This document shows, piece after piece, positions 1-6,294 of a stretch of 8,475 bases of DNA. Both the position numbers and the translations under genes were made by a program. Within the stretch, counting starts at the first letter, position 1, and each line of letters begins with the position of its first letter. The notes under the pieces were generated by a model. The model did no database searches and was not told where the DNA came from. It saw only the letters and a list, made by a program, of their open reading frames with translations. The DNA comes from Methanobacteriota archaeon (lineage in GTDB: Archaea; Thermoplasmatota; Poseidoniia; Poseidoniales; Poseidoniaceae), in contig JAPOHM010000054.1 in assembly GCA_029979405.1 (NCBI GenBank), positions 1 to 8,475 of the forward strand. Reading direction: 5' to 3'.

Positions 1-1092
1 CCGATGGCCTTCACGAGGTCATACGGAAAAAGTTCGATAAAAGCTCTCAAACGCCTCAATGCAATGAAAAAAATCGATGTCATAAACGCTCACCTGCCCC
101 TAGTATCTTGGAAGAGGAAGGAGTTTAGGTGGCTTGAAGAAAACATTGCACCTGTAGTGTCATGTTTACACGGTTCGTGGATAGGAGAGCGTGAGGGTGT
201 GAAGAGGGCAGCTGCTGCAAAGGAATCTGCAACATGGAAAAATCCAAACGACCTTGCAATACTCTTGACAGGAGGATACTATTCAAAATTTGAGAGAGCA
301 GGAGTATTGGAATCAAGTATTTGTGTTGCAAATTCAAATTCAACTCTAAAGGAATTCAAAAGATGGTACAATCCCAACGATGATTTCGATTGTGAAGTCG
401 TTTTGTGGGGATGTGATCACAAAGTGTTCAGACCTCCAAATATCGATGACGAAGCAGAACAGTTACTTCATGAAAAAATCAGACTAATGTATGATTGCGG
501 GGATGAGCCCGCATTGAATTATTCAAGCGAAACATCAAGCCCAATGCTATTGGCGGTTGGCAGATTAGTTGCTAGAAAAGGATACATGACTTTACTGCGA
601 GCATTCCCCGAAATTTTGAGTTCTAATCCAGGAGCAAAATTAGTAATAGTCGGCAGGGGCCATATGAAGAAAAGTATGGAAAAAACCGCTAGAAAACTAG
701 GTATTTCAAATTCAATTTACATCCAAAGCAGTTTATCTTTTGAGGAATTATCTCAGCATTTTAGATCTGCCGACCTTGTTGTATATCCTTCATACTACGA
801 AGGACAGGGGTTAATTCCCTTAGAATCACTTGCTAGCGGTACGCCAGTTGCTACTGTTTCTCAGGAACCCTTGACCGAGATGGTTGATGAGACCGTAGGG
901 GGATTATTCGAGAGAGGTAATCCAGCTATGTTGGCAAAATGTGTAAATGAGATGTTGGAAGACTCATCAACGCAGGAAAAGGCTGAATTAGGGAGGGAGA
1001 GGGTGCTCTCAAAGTTCACATATGAACACAACGCATTGGATTATGAAAGAATATTCAAACGTGCTATTTCAAAGAAAGAAAGCAAACCATGA
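1..1092 (+). CDS. Glycosyltransferase family 4 (GT-B fold), 5'-truncated by window edge
   Basis: This is a retaining GT4-type glycosyltransferase that would transfer a sugar from an activated donor to a glycan, lipid or protein acceptor. The reading frame is open to the left edge. The first ATG (base 4) is probably internal, because the protein begins close to the 'DVINAH' strand (residues 25-30 counted from that ATG) that normally lies some 80 residues into the N-terminal Rossmann domain. Other landmarks are HGSW at 56-59, the linker 'ANSNST' at 109-114, and the C-terminal donor domain starting 'LLAVGRLVARKGY' at 182-194. 'KLVIVGRG' is at 212-219. The signature EX7E motif is E266-GQGLIPL-E274. 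The C-terminal domain looks complete. There is no signal peptide in the visible part, so it should act in the cytoplasm or on the inner membrane face. The next gene on the same strand encodes an exported protein with many N-glycosylation sequons, so a surface glycosylation role is possible, but the acceptor and sugar cannot be read from the sequence. Confidence 0.9.
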   Translation, partial: PMAFTRSYGKSSIKALKRLNAMKKIDVINAHLPLVSWKRKEFRWLEENIAPVVSCLHGSWIGEREGVKRAAAAKESATWKNPNDLAILLTGGYYSKFERAGVLESSICVANSNSTLKEFKRWYNPNDDFDCEVVLWGCDHKVFRPPNIDDEAEQLLHEKIRLMYDCGDEPALNYSSETSSPMLLAVGRLVARKGYMTLLRAFPEILSSNPGAKLVIVGRGHMKKSMEKTARKLGISNSIYIQSSLSFEELSQHFRSADLVVYPSYYEGQGLIPLESLASGTPVATVSQEPLTEMVDETVGGLFERGNPAMLAKCVNEMLEDSSTQEKAELGRERVLSKFTYEHNALDYERIFKRAISKKESKP

Positions 1093-1130
1093 ATCGTTGT
1101 TTTCAAAACTAAGTTACCTAATGGGTAGTC

Positions 1131-3581
1131 ATGCGAGGCACTAGATTTCTAGCGTTCTTCCTCGCGATTTCGCTACTTTCATTTGCACCAATTGCGAAAG
1201 CAGATAATGACACAGCATCTGCAAACGGATTGACAAATGGTGTCTCATCCAACGGTTATGTTTGTTCCAATGATGGTTGTGCCCCTACAGATGAAACCGA
1301 TTGGTGGAAGATTTACGGTTACAAAGGCGACATAATTCAAATTGGTTTTTCAGGTTCGATGAATAATCCTGCTTGGTGGTGCCCGGGAGATGGATGGGAA
1401 GCAGATTTTTCAATTCATGATTCTCAAGGTTCGCAAATTTCAATTCAGGCATTAGATGATTCTAGTTCCTCTACTACCCTGTCGACAACCCTCTTTACCG
1501 CTGGTTATGTTTATGCCAAAATCAAAGGAAAGAATTCATGGTGTAACGATGGCCTAGATTATACATTAACTCCATCAATTAACCAAGCAAATAGAGATAC
1601 TGATGAAGATGGATTCATCGACACGGACGATGCTTGTGATACAATTCAGGGAGCCTCCACAAACGATAGAATGGGTTGTCCAGATTCAGATTCAGACGGT
1701 TGGTCAGACCCTGATGGAGGTTGGGGCGCAGCTAACGGAGCAGACGCCTTCCCAAATGATTCTTCCCAGTGGTTAGATTCAGATAATGATGGCTACGGCG
1801 ATAATCTGAATGGCTACCAAGGTGACCATTGCCCTTACAGGAGAGGCTACTCAGATAACGACCGATTCGGATGTCTTGACTCCGATGGCGACGGCTGGTC
1901 AGATGCTGACCCGGGCGGTCTAGATGGAGTGGAAAATTGGTACGCTCATCCGGTTGGAATGGCAGATGCATTCCCATTTGAGCCAAGTCAATGGAACGAC
2001 ACGGACTCAGATGGATATGGAGATAACTGGGCGAATGGAGACTGGAATCAGACAAGAGAAAATTGGTCTATAGGAATCTGGTATGGAAATGCTACGGAAC
2101 CAGATGCTTGTCCATTCATTACGGGTTTTTCTAGCGAAGACCGATTTGGTTGCCCCGATGGTGATGCCGACGGCTGGTCTAATCCAGACGCAAACTGGAC
2201 TGCAAGTGATGGGGCTGACGCTTTCCCAGAAAATCCAACGCAGTGGTCAGATAGAGACCGGGACGGCTGGGGTGATAACCAATCTGAAGGGGCTTTACAG
2301 GTAGATGACTTCCCAGATAACCCGTCACAGTGGCTTGATTCAGATGGTGATGGTTGGGGAGACAATCAGTCATATGGTGCTACACAAGTTGATGATTTCC
2401 CGTTAATTCCGAGTCAGTATCGGGATACAGATGGGGATGGTTATGGTGATAACTTAACTGGATTTGAAGCCGATGTTTGCCCTAATAGTAGTGTCGAAGA
2501 GGTCGAAAGTGGCTGGATAAGTTGGGCAGATCGACTTGGCTGTTTGGACTCAGATATGGATGGTTTTTCAAATCCAGATTTATTTTGGGTAGCACATCCT
2601 GATGGTTTTGCTGACGCATTCCCTAACGACCTAAGTCAATGGCATGATACCGATAAGGACGGATTTGGTGACAACGTCGAGTATTTCGATGGTGACACTT
2701 GGAGGGAAGCTTGGAGAGGAGACGGTTGTGTCGCAACCGCGGGAGAATCTACGATGGACCGTTGGGGCTGCCCAGATTTTGATGGAGACGGTTGGTCGGA
2801 TCCCACAACACACTGGCTTGCAAGCCCAGGCGGTATTGGAGACGCGTATCCTGAAGACTCAACACAGTGGCATGATAGGGACGGAGATGGCCGCGGTGAC
2901 AATCCAACCGGTACAAAAGCAGACATCTGTCCAGATATTCCCGGAACTTCGATTGGCCCAACCGAAGGCGGGGACCGTTGGGGTTGTCAAGACACGGACG
3001 GAGATGGTTGGTCTGACCTCGGTGACGCTTTCCCTCACGAACCTTCACAATGGAGAGATTCAGATGGCGATAACTTCGGAGATAACGTAGATGGACACGA
3101 AGGCGATGCATGTCCAAATGAGCGTGGTAATTCATTCTTTGACCGATTAGGTTGTAGGGATTCAGACGGGGATGGTTGGTCAGACCCAACACAAAACTGG
3201 CCTGCTTCACCTTGGGGGACTGCAGATGCTTTCCCAACGGATAGGCTACAATGGCAGGATTCCGATGAGGACGGTTTCGGTGATGTTTCTATGGGCGCTA
3301 AAAGAGATGATTGTCCAGATGTAAGCGGAACTTCAACCAAGGATTTGCAAGGTTGCGTAGATTCAGATGGAGATGGATGGTCTGATGAATACGGTGGCTG
3401 GTCTTCAACCATTGCTTCAATTGGAGAAAATCCAGCAGGAAGCTGGTTGACATACTTACTCCTTGGTTCGGTGATGTTTATTGCATCAGGTTTAGCGATA
3501 GTATTCCGTTCTTCAAAATCAGCTGAATCATTTGTCAGGGAAACCGGAGTTTCTAAGCAAGGAGGTGAAGATAATTCGTAG
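1131..3581 (+). CDS. Exported calcium-binding TSP3-repeat surface protein with PPC-like domain and C-terminal membrane anchor
   Basis: The 816-residue protein has a signal peptide (residues 1-24; R2/R5, hydrophobic 6-20, likely cleavage after AKA) and a beta-rich PPC-like domain at about 54-149 starting 'DETDWWKIYGYKGD', which carries Cys84 and Cys138. An array of thrombospondin type 3-like repeats fills about 156-753. A transmembrane helix follows at 772-792, then a 24-residue polar tail starting RSSK, which fits a type-I-like protein with its body outside the cell. The repeats alternate between DxDxDGWSDP and DxDxDGYGDN loops, each rich enough in Asp to bind calcium as in the TSP3 family. 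Around ten N-X-S/T sequons are present. The ATG at 1131 is chosen because it begins the signal peptide directly. No Shine-Dalgarno site precedes it, so it may be leaderless; the AT-rich GTTTTCAAAAC at 1099-1109 is a weak promoter-element candidate. It could be an adhesin, a surface-layer component or a stalk holding a ligand-binding head; no catalytic domain is visible. Confidence 0.9.
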   Translation: MRGTRFLAFFLAISLLSFAPIAKADNDTASANGLTNGVSSNGYVCSNDGCAPTDETDWWKIYGYKGDIIQIGFSGSMNNPAWWCPGDGWEADFSIHDSQGSQISIQALDDSSSSTTLSTTLFTAGYVYAKIKGKNSWCNDGLDYTLTPSINQANRDTDEDGFIDTDDACDTIQGASTNDRMGCPDSDSDGWSDPDGGWGAANGADAFPNDSSQWLDSDNDGYGDNLNGYQGDHCPYRRGYSDNDRFGCLDSDGDGWSDADPGGLDGVENWYAHPVGMADAFPFEPSQWNDTDSDGYGDNWANGDWNQTRENWSIGIWYGNATEPDACPFITGFSSEDRFGCPDGDADGWSNPDANWTASDGADAFPENPTQWSDRDRDGWGDNQSEGALQVDDFPDNPSQWLDSDGDGWGDNQSYGATQVDDFPLIPSQYRDTDGDGYGDNLTGFEADVCPNSSVEEVESGWISWADRLGCLDSDMDGFSNPDLFWVAHPDGFADAFPNDLSQWHDTDKDGFGDNVEYFDGDTWREAWRGDGCVATAGESTMDRWGCPDFDGDGWSDPTTHWLASPGGIGDAYPEDSTQWHDRDGDGRGDNPTGTKADICPDIPGTSIGPTEGGDRWGCQDTDGDGWSDLGDAFPHEPSQWRDSDGDNFGDNVDGHEGDACPNERGNSFFDRLGCRDSDGDGWSDPTQNWPASPWGTADAFPTDRLQWQDSDEDGFGDVSMGAKRDDCPDVSGTSTKDLQGCVDSDGDGWSDEYGGWSSTIASIGENPAGSWLTYLLLGSVMFIASGLAIVFRSSKSAESFVRETGVSKQGGEDNS
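1290..1577 (+). other. PPC-like beta-sandwich domain within the TSP3 surface protein
   Basis: Residues about 54-149 show the usual PPC (bacterial pre-peptidase C-terminal) pattern. It starts with 'DETDWWKIYGYKGD', followed by alternating hydrophobic strands ('IIQIGFSG', 'ADFSIHDSQG') and a late aromatic strand 'GYVYAKIKG', and ends 'DYTLTPSI'. Cys84 and Cys138 could form a disulphide, and Cys45 and Cys50 sit just upstream. Such domains usually accompany secreted proteins and may bind carbohydrate or protein. The assignment comes from the pattern only. Confidence 0.6.
1596..3389 (+). repeat. Thrombospondin type 3-like calcium-binding repeat array (about 18 loops)
   Basis: Codons for residues 156-753 encode a two-part repeat. 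Part A is 'DRxGCxDsDgDGWSDP', a spacer, then 'aDAFPxxxsQW'. Part B is 'DsDgDGyGDN', a spacer, then 'DaCPxxxGxS'. I count nine DAFP/DDFP/DAYP...QW-DxDxDGxGD units, eight GCxDxDxDGWS-type units, and one introductory loop 'DTDEDGFIDTDD'. Spacers vary from a few to more than 20 residues. Eight Cys pairs (ACD...RMGC, HCP...RFGC and so on) recur at regular positions and probably form one disulphide per repeat. At DNA level the repeat is degenerate (gattcagatggagatgg-like), so it is an old protein repeat, not a recent tandem DNA expansion. Confidence 0.9.
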
Positions 3582-4827
3582 TATTTTTTGTGCGTTATTA
3601 ATCGTTACCTGTGTGTTCTCAATCCCTGCAGTCGCAGATAACAATGATGACCCATTCGAATCAGAGGGACTAAATTTAGTGGCGATTAGAAATGACACTC
3701 TTGATTCTAATCAGGACGGAATAGTGGATGCAGTAAGGGTAGTAATTGTAATCAATTCTACACAAGGAGATGCTAATTTATTGTTAACACTAATCGGTGA
3801 TCACCAAGGAATCAGCGTTAAAGAAGACGCATTCATACAGGTGATAAATCAAGAAAACGCTTCGTTGACATACGATTCTTGGACGACAGGTGAACACTAC
3901 CTCTCACTCGAGATAAGCGATTCAGAAGGGAGATTGCTAAAGATTATCAATATTGGAAGTTTTGATCTAAGTCCAGCACTGAGGGTTCCTGAGGTATCAT
4001 TAGAATTAAACGGTAATCAGGTGATGGAGACAGGTGACCATTGTGAAATACACAGAACATTTTACGATGAAACCGGCCCGAGGTGGGGTTTTTCTGGTAC
4101 AAGATCAATAACTGGAACCCCGTTTAAGGTATTAGATGCTGAAACGGTATTGGATTGTAGCAATTGGCCAGCGGGCTCTTATGAAATTTCAGAGACTTAT
4201 CAGAATGGTTTAGGACAGACAGCATCTGATGTTTTGGAATTGAGAATTGAAAATAAGCCACCGCCAGAATTTTCAATACAATTATCTGGCGATGGAGATA
4301 ATACAGGAACGCCATGTACTATCTCTCACGTACCTGCCAATGGTGAGGACCATTCGATGTTTGAAAAGGAGTGGAGTATTTCACCCTCTCAAGGTATGGC
4401 TTCAAACGTTAGCAATATTGACTGTTCACAGTGGGAAGCGGGTGTTTACAAGATACTGTTAAAGGTAACAAATAACGAACAAATTAGCACCACTGAAGGA
4501 CAGATGCTAATCCGCTACACAAACCAAGAACTATCATCAGAGAGCGAGGAAGCTCCTGTAATATCCAAAGGGCAGAACACTGAAACTACGAAAGTTGGAT
4601 TTTATGGCGTAATTGGAATTTCAGTCATCCTTGGAATCATAGTTTTCATCTTTATGTCACGAGGTACGGCTGACGATTTGATATCTGGCATCATAGGAGA
4701 TGAAATACAGCCAGACCCCGAGGGTCTTCCTACGCACACCGATGAAAACGGAATGCTTTGGAGAAAGCATACAGACGGAGAATTAGATTGGTGGGACCGA
4801 CTATCTGATTCATGGAAGAGGTGGTGA
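3565..4827 (+). CDS. Exported Ig-like membrane-anchored protein with Trp-rich cytoplasmic tail
   Basis: I do not recognise a named family. Read from GTG at 3565 the product has 420 residues. It has a signal peptide (1-24, 'KIIR' then a hydrophobic core ending 'IPAVAD'). An N-terminal beta domain (about 35-135) contains an EF-hand-like 'DSNQDGIVD' at 47-55. Two similar Ig/PKD-like modules lie at 142-229 and 234-319. The transmembrane helix is at 344-364, followed by a 56-residue tail ending in a Trp-rich motif. Each module has one Cys pair (C160/C198; C251/C287) and a 'DCSxWxAGxYxI' strand. The gene overlaps the end of the TSP3 gene by 17 bp and ends 1 base before the DUF4105 gene, so the three are probably co-transcribed and translationally coupled. 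The start is uncertain: TTG 3532 is in frame upstream, and a strong GGAGGTGA (3561-3568) overlaps the GTG instead of preceding it. It may be a surface sensor, a receptor or a partner of the TSP3 protein; this is inference. Confidence 0.85.
   Translation: MKIIRSIFCALLIVTCVFSIPAVADNNDDPFESEGLNLVAIRNDTLDSNQDGIVDAVRVVIVINSTQGDANLLLTLIGDHQGISVKEDAFIQVINQENASLTYDSWTTGEHYLSLEISDSEGRLLKIINIGSFDLSPALRVPEVSLELNGNQVMETGDHCEIHRTFYDETGPRWGFSGTRSITGTPFKVLDAETVLDCSNWPAGSYEISETYQNGLGQTASDVLELRIENKPPPEFSIQLSGDGDNTGTPCTISHVPANGEDHSMFEKEWSISPSQGMASNVSNIDCSQWEAGVYKILLKVTNNEQISTTEGQMLIRYTNQELSSESEEAPVISKGQNTETTKVGFYGVIGISVILGIIVFIFMSRGTADDLISGIIGDEIQPDPEGLPTHTDENGMLWRKHTDGELDWWDRLSDSWKRW
3988..4521 (+). repeat. 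Two tandem Ig/PKD-like modules with matched Cys pairs
   Basis: Residues 142-229 and 234-319 of the 420-residue protein align end to end. 'PEVSLELNG' matches 'PEFSIQLSG', 'HCEI' matches 'PCTI', and 'LDCSNWPAGSYEISETY' matches 'IDCSQWEAGVYKILLKV'. Both close with a strand ('LELRIEN' / 'MLIRYTN'). Cys-to-Cys spacing is 38 and 36 residues. This points to a module duplication, with one disulphide per module. Confidence 0.75.
4726..4824 (+). other. Trp-rich cytoplasmic C-terminal motif
   Basis: Residues 388-420 follow the transmembrane helix and an acidic linker. The pattern is LPTHTDENGxLWRxHxDGxxDWWDxxxxxWxRW, with five Trp in the last 28 residues and regularly spaced Asp-Gly or Asn-Gly turns. 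This looks like a small folded WW-like or beta-hairpin unit, not a random charged tail. With the signal peptide and helix orientation it should lie in the cytoplasm, where it could dock a partner protein. The function is unknown. Confidence 0.55.
4818..4823 (+). promoter_or_regulatory. Shine-Dalgarno site deciding the TTG start of the DUF4105 gene
   Basis: GAGGTG lies inside the last codons of the Ig-like protein gene, five bases before the TTG at 4829. This spacing supports TTG 4829 over the in-frame ATG at 4856, which would remove part of the N-terminal hydrophobic segment. It also indicates coupled translation of the two genes. Confidence 0.65.
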
Positions 4828-4828
4828 T

Positions 4829-5689
4829 TTGCTCCGAGACATTGCATTTTGGACGATGATACTTAGCGGAATTTCGTTGCTCATCGTTTTAATTAGGATT
4901 TTTTGGGATAAATACAAAATTGCCAAGATGCAAAATCCAGAATTGGAAAGAGATTGGGTTGCTGACTGTGCAAAATTGACCACTGCAACCTTCAAGGGTT
5001 CAACTGTTTCACTAAAAAACGTCAGAGATTTCACTTGGGTAAGTAAGCGTGAACACGATGACAAATGGAGTAACATCAAAGTCAACTTGAACGAAATAGT
5101 CGATATTTGGTTTGTCATTGACCACTTCCATAAAATTAGGGCAATGGCTCATACAATGTTAACATTTGAATTTAAGAATGGCCAATACATTACATTCTCA
5201 TTTGAAACTAGAAGGGAAGTGGGGGAGAGATACAATCCATGGGATGGCCTTTGGAGAGCATATGAATTGTATCTACTCGTTGCTACTGAATCGGACGCAC
5301 TCCATCTTAGAACCAATATACGAGGAAACAAAGTCCATCTATACAGAGTTCAGGCACCCCCAGGTAAGGATAAGGCATTATTCAATGCGTTATGTGATAG
5401 AGCAAATCAACTTGCCTCTTCACCAGAATGGTACCACACATTCTCGAAGACATGTACGACTTCAATTGTTGACCAAGTGAATCTAATTACTCCCGGTCGG
5501 ATTCCAAGAATGTGGAGAACATTACTTCCTGGCCATGCTGCAAGAGCCGCTTGGAAATTGAAACTGATAGAAGATTGGGGTGGTTATGATGCAACCCTTG
5601 AGGCTTCTAGAGTAGACGAAAGAGCAAAAAAATGGAATGGAAAGGAAGAATTTTCCTCATTTATCAGAGCTCATTTTCCTCCCAAATAA
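4829..5689 (+). CDS. Membrane-anchored DUF4105 / Lnb N-terminal periplasmic domain protein
   Basis: The 286-residue protein has one N-terminal transmembrane segment (about 5-24) that probably anchors it with the domain outside. The rest fits the DUF4105 (Lnb_N) family. 'VSLKNVRDFTW' (60-70) is followed by 'AMAHTMLTFEFKNGQYITFSFETRREVGERY' elements (105-135, His108), 'LRTNIRGNKVHLYRV' (160-174), and 'LASSPEWYHTFSKTCTTSI' (195-213, Cys209). The His, the SxExRxExGE-like stretch and the Trp-Tyr...Cys-Thr-Thr stretch are the usual conserved positions. In bacteria this domain occurs alone or fused in envelope proteins, and its activity is not well established. The His and Cys would suit a thiol hydrolase or transferase, but that is inference. 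The start is TTG, with a good upstream GAGGTG. It is the last gene of the three-gene surface unit, and its 3' end overlaps the convergent kinase gene by 26 bp. Confidence 0.8.
   Translation: MLRDIAFWTMILSGISLLIVLIRIFWDKYKIAKMQNPELERDWVADCAKLTTATFKGSTVSLKNVRDFTWVSKREHDDKWSNIKVNLNEIVDIWFVIDHFHKIRAMAHTMLTFEFKNGQYITFSFETRREVGERYNPWDGLWRAYELYLLVATESDALHLRTNIRGNKVHLYRVQAPPGKDKALFNALCDRANQLASSPEWYHTFSKTCTTSIVDQVNLITPGRIPRMWRTLLPGHAARAAWKLKLIEDWGGYDATLEASRVDERAKKWNGKEEFSSFIRAHFPPK
5626..5632 (-). terminator. Oligo-T run downstream of the thiamine pyrophosphokinase gene
   Basis: Read on the minus strand, seven consecutive T residues occur about 32 bases after the kinase stop codon, inside the coding region of the convergent DUF4105 gene. 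Archaeal polymerases commonly terminate at such T-runs without a strong hairpin. This is a candidate only. Confidence 0.3.
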
Positions 5690-6242
5690 ACAACAAATCA
5701 CCTTCTGATTTTTGTACAAAAACCTCAGGTTTTGTAACCGTATTTCCCAAGCCAATTGTGCCGGTTTTCAGGTCTTGAGTTTCAAGTTGATATTCTACGC
5801 CGGTAATAGTTACAGATTTTGAATTTCCTAATGAAAAAAGAGCGCAATTAGAACCCACCTTCAGGTGGAATTTTTTCCCAACATCTGGTATTCTACAGGC
5901 CCTCCATCCATCGAAATATAGAATTGCATCAGAATCGGTTTCGATTAGTGAAACAAATGCACCTATTCTATGATCTAATCTTCCACCATCGATTCCAAAC
6001 ACACTGGAAACGGGATATTTTTCCAGTGCTTTTGAAAGGTCGGAATTATCTTGATTTTTATCAATCTCGTGGTCTCCAATTGTTTTGATAGAATCCATGT
6101 CTCCAACTACAACATCCCACTCCTCGAATTTATCAGCTGCTCCATCGAGAGCGATTATGAAATCAGCTTTTGAAATTAGTTTTTCAAAAAGAGGGGTCCT
6201 CTCCCATTTCCCATTACCAACTACCAGAATTTCTTCGCCCAT
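5664..6242 (-). CDS. Thiamine pyrophosphokinase (EC 2.7.6.2)
   Basis: This enzyme transfers a pyrophosphate group from ATP to thiamine, giving thiamine diphosphate, the cofactor of pyruvate/2-oxoacid and transketolase-type enzymes. At 192 residues it is slightly shorter than most family members (about 210-240) but carries all the expected motifs: 'ALDGAAD' (31-37), 'VVGDMDSI' (45-52), 'QDNSDLSKAL' (64-73), and 'GIDGGRLDHRIG' (83-94). The C-terminal thiamine-binding beta domain contains 'GTIGLGNTV' (161-169) and 'EGDLLFIW' (180-187). The ATG at 6242 begins directly with the first Rossmann strand 'EILVVGNG'. There is no Shine-Dalgarno site, and an A/T-rich box about 23 bases upstream suggests a leaderless transcript. 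The gene is cytosolic and stands alone: it is divergent from the FG-GAP gene and convergent with the DUF4105 gene. The related archaeal 6-hydroxymethylpterin diphosphokinase (MptE) is less likely, because the order and wording of motifs match thiamine pyrophosphokinase. Confidence 0.88.
   Translation of the reverse strand: MGEEILVVGNGKWERTPLFEKLISKADFIIALDGAADKFEEWDVVVGDMDSIKTIGDHEIDKNQDNSDLSKALEKYPVSSVFGIDGGRLDHRIGAFVSLIETDSDAILYFDGWRACRIPDVGKKFHLKVGSNCALFSLGNSKSVTITGVEYQLETQDLKTGTIGLGNTVTKPEVFVQKSEGDLLFIWEENEL
5709..5733 (+). terminator. Overlapping dyads and T-runs after the DUF4105 gene (candidate terminator)
   Basis: Twenty bases after the DUF4105 stop codon lies a perfect 14-bp palindrome TTTTTGTACAAAAA (5709-5722). 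It overlaps the inverted repeat AAAACCT-C-AGGTTTT (5719-5733), which ends in T4 on the plus strand. This could terminate the plus-strand surface-gene transcript. It sits within the kinase coding sequence (codons for its TKPEVFVQK stretch), so coding constraint may explain part of the symmetry. Confidence 0.3.
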
Positions 6243-6257
6243 AGTCAGTGGAGAATC

Positions 6258-6270
6258 AATATTTTTTCAA
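6258..6270 (-). promoter_or_regulatory. Candidate archaeal TATA box for the kinase gene
   Basis: On the minus strand TTGAAAAAATATT is centred about 22 bases before the kinase ATG. This is close to the spacing expected for a TATA box serving a leaderless transcript. It is the most A/T-rich patch between the central palindrome and the start codon. The evidence is composition and spacing only. Confidence 0.3.
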
Positions 6271-6294
6271 GTAGTTTGGTTGGTTGGATTTCTA

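Noticed and set aside
4..6. ATG at base 4 as the true start of the glycosyltransferase
   Set aside because: The frame is open upstream, and the encoded N-terminus lacks the first part of the Rossmann domain that GT4 enzymes need, so the gene almost certainly begins before the window.
1596..3389. Repeated DNA considered as a CRISPR array or tandem DNA repeat
   Set aside because: The units are degenerate at DNA level, of unequal length, and in frame with a conserved protein motif.
2048..3412. Long open frames on the minus strand and in other plus frames within the TSP3 repeat gene
   Set aside because: They follow from the repeated Asp/Gly/Ser codon pattern. They have low-complexity Ser/Pro or His/Leu-rich products, no start signals and no domain-like sequence, and the main frame explains the region fully.
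6271..6290. GGTTGGTTGG tract as a regulatory repeat or G-quadruplex
   Set aside because: It is only a few units long with G pairs; too weak to separate from chance.
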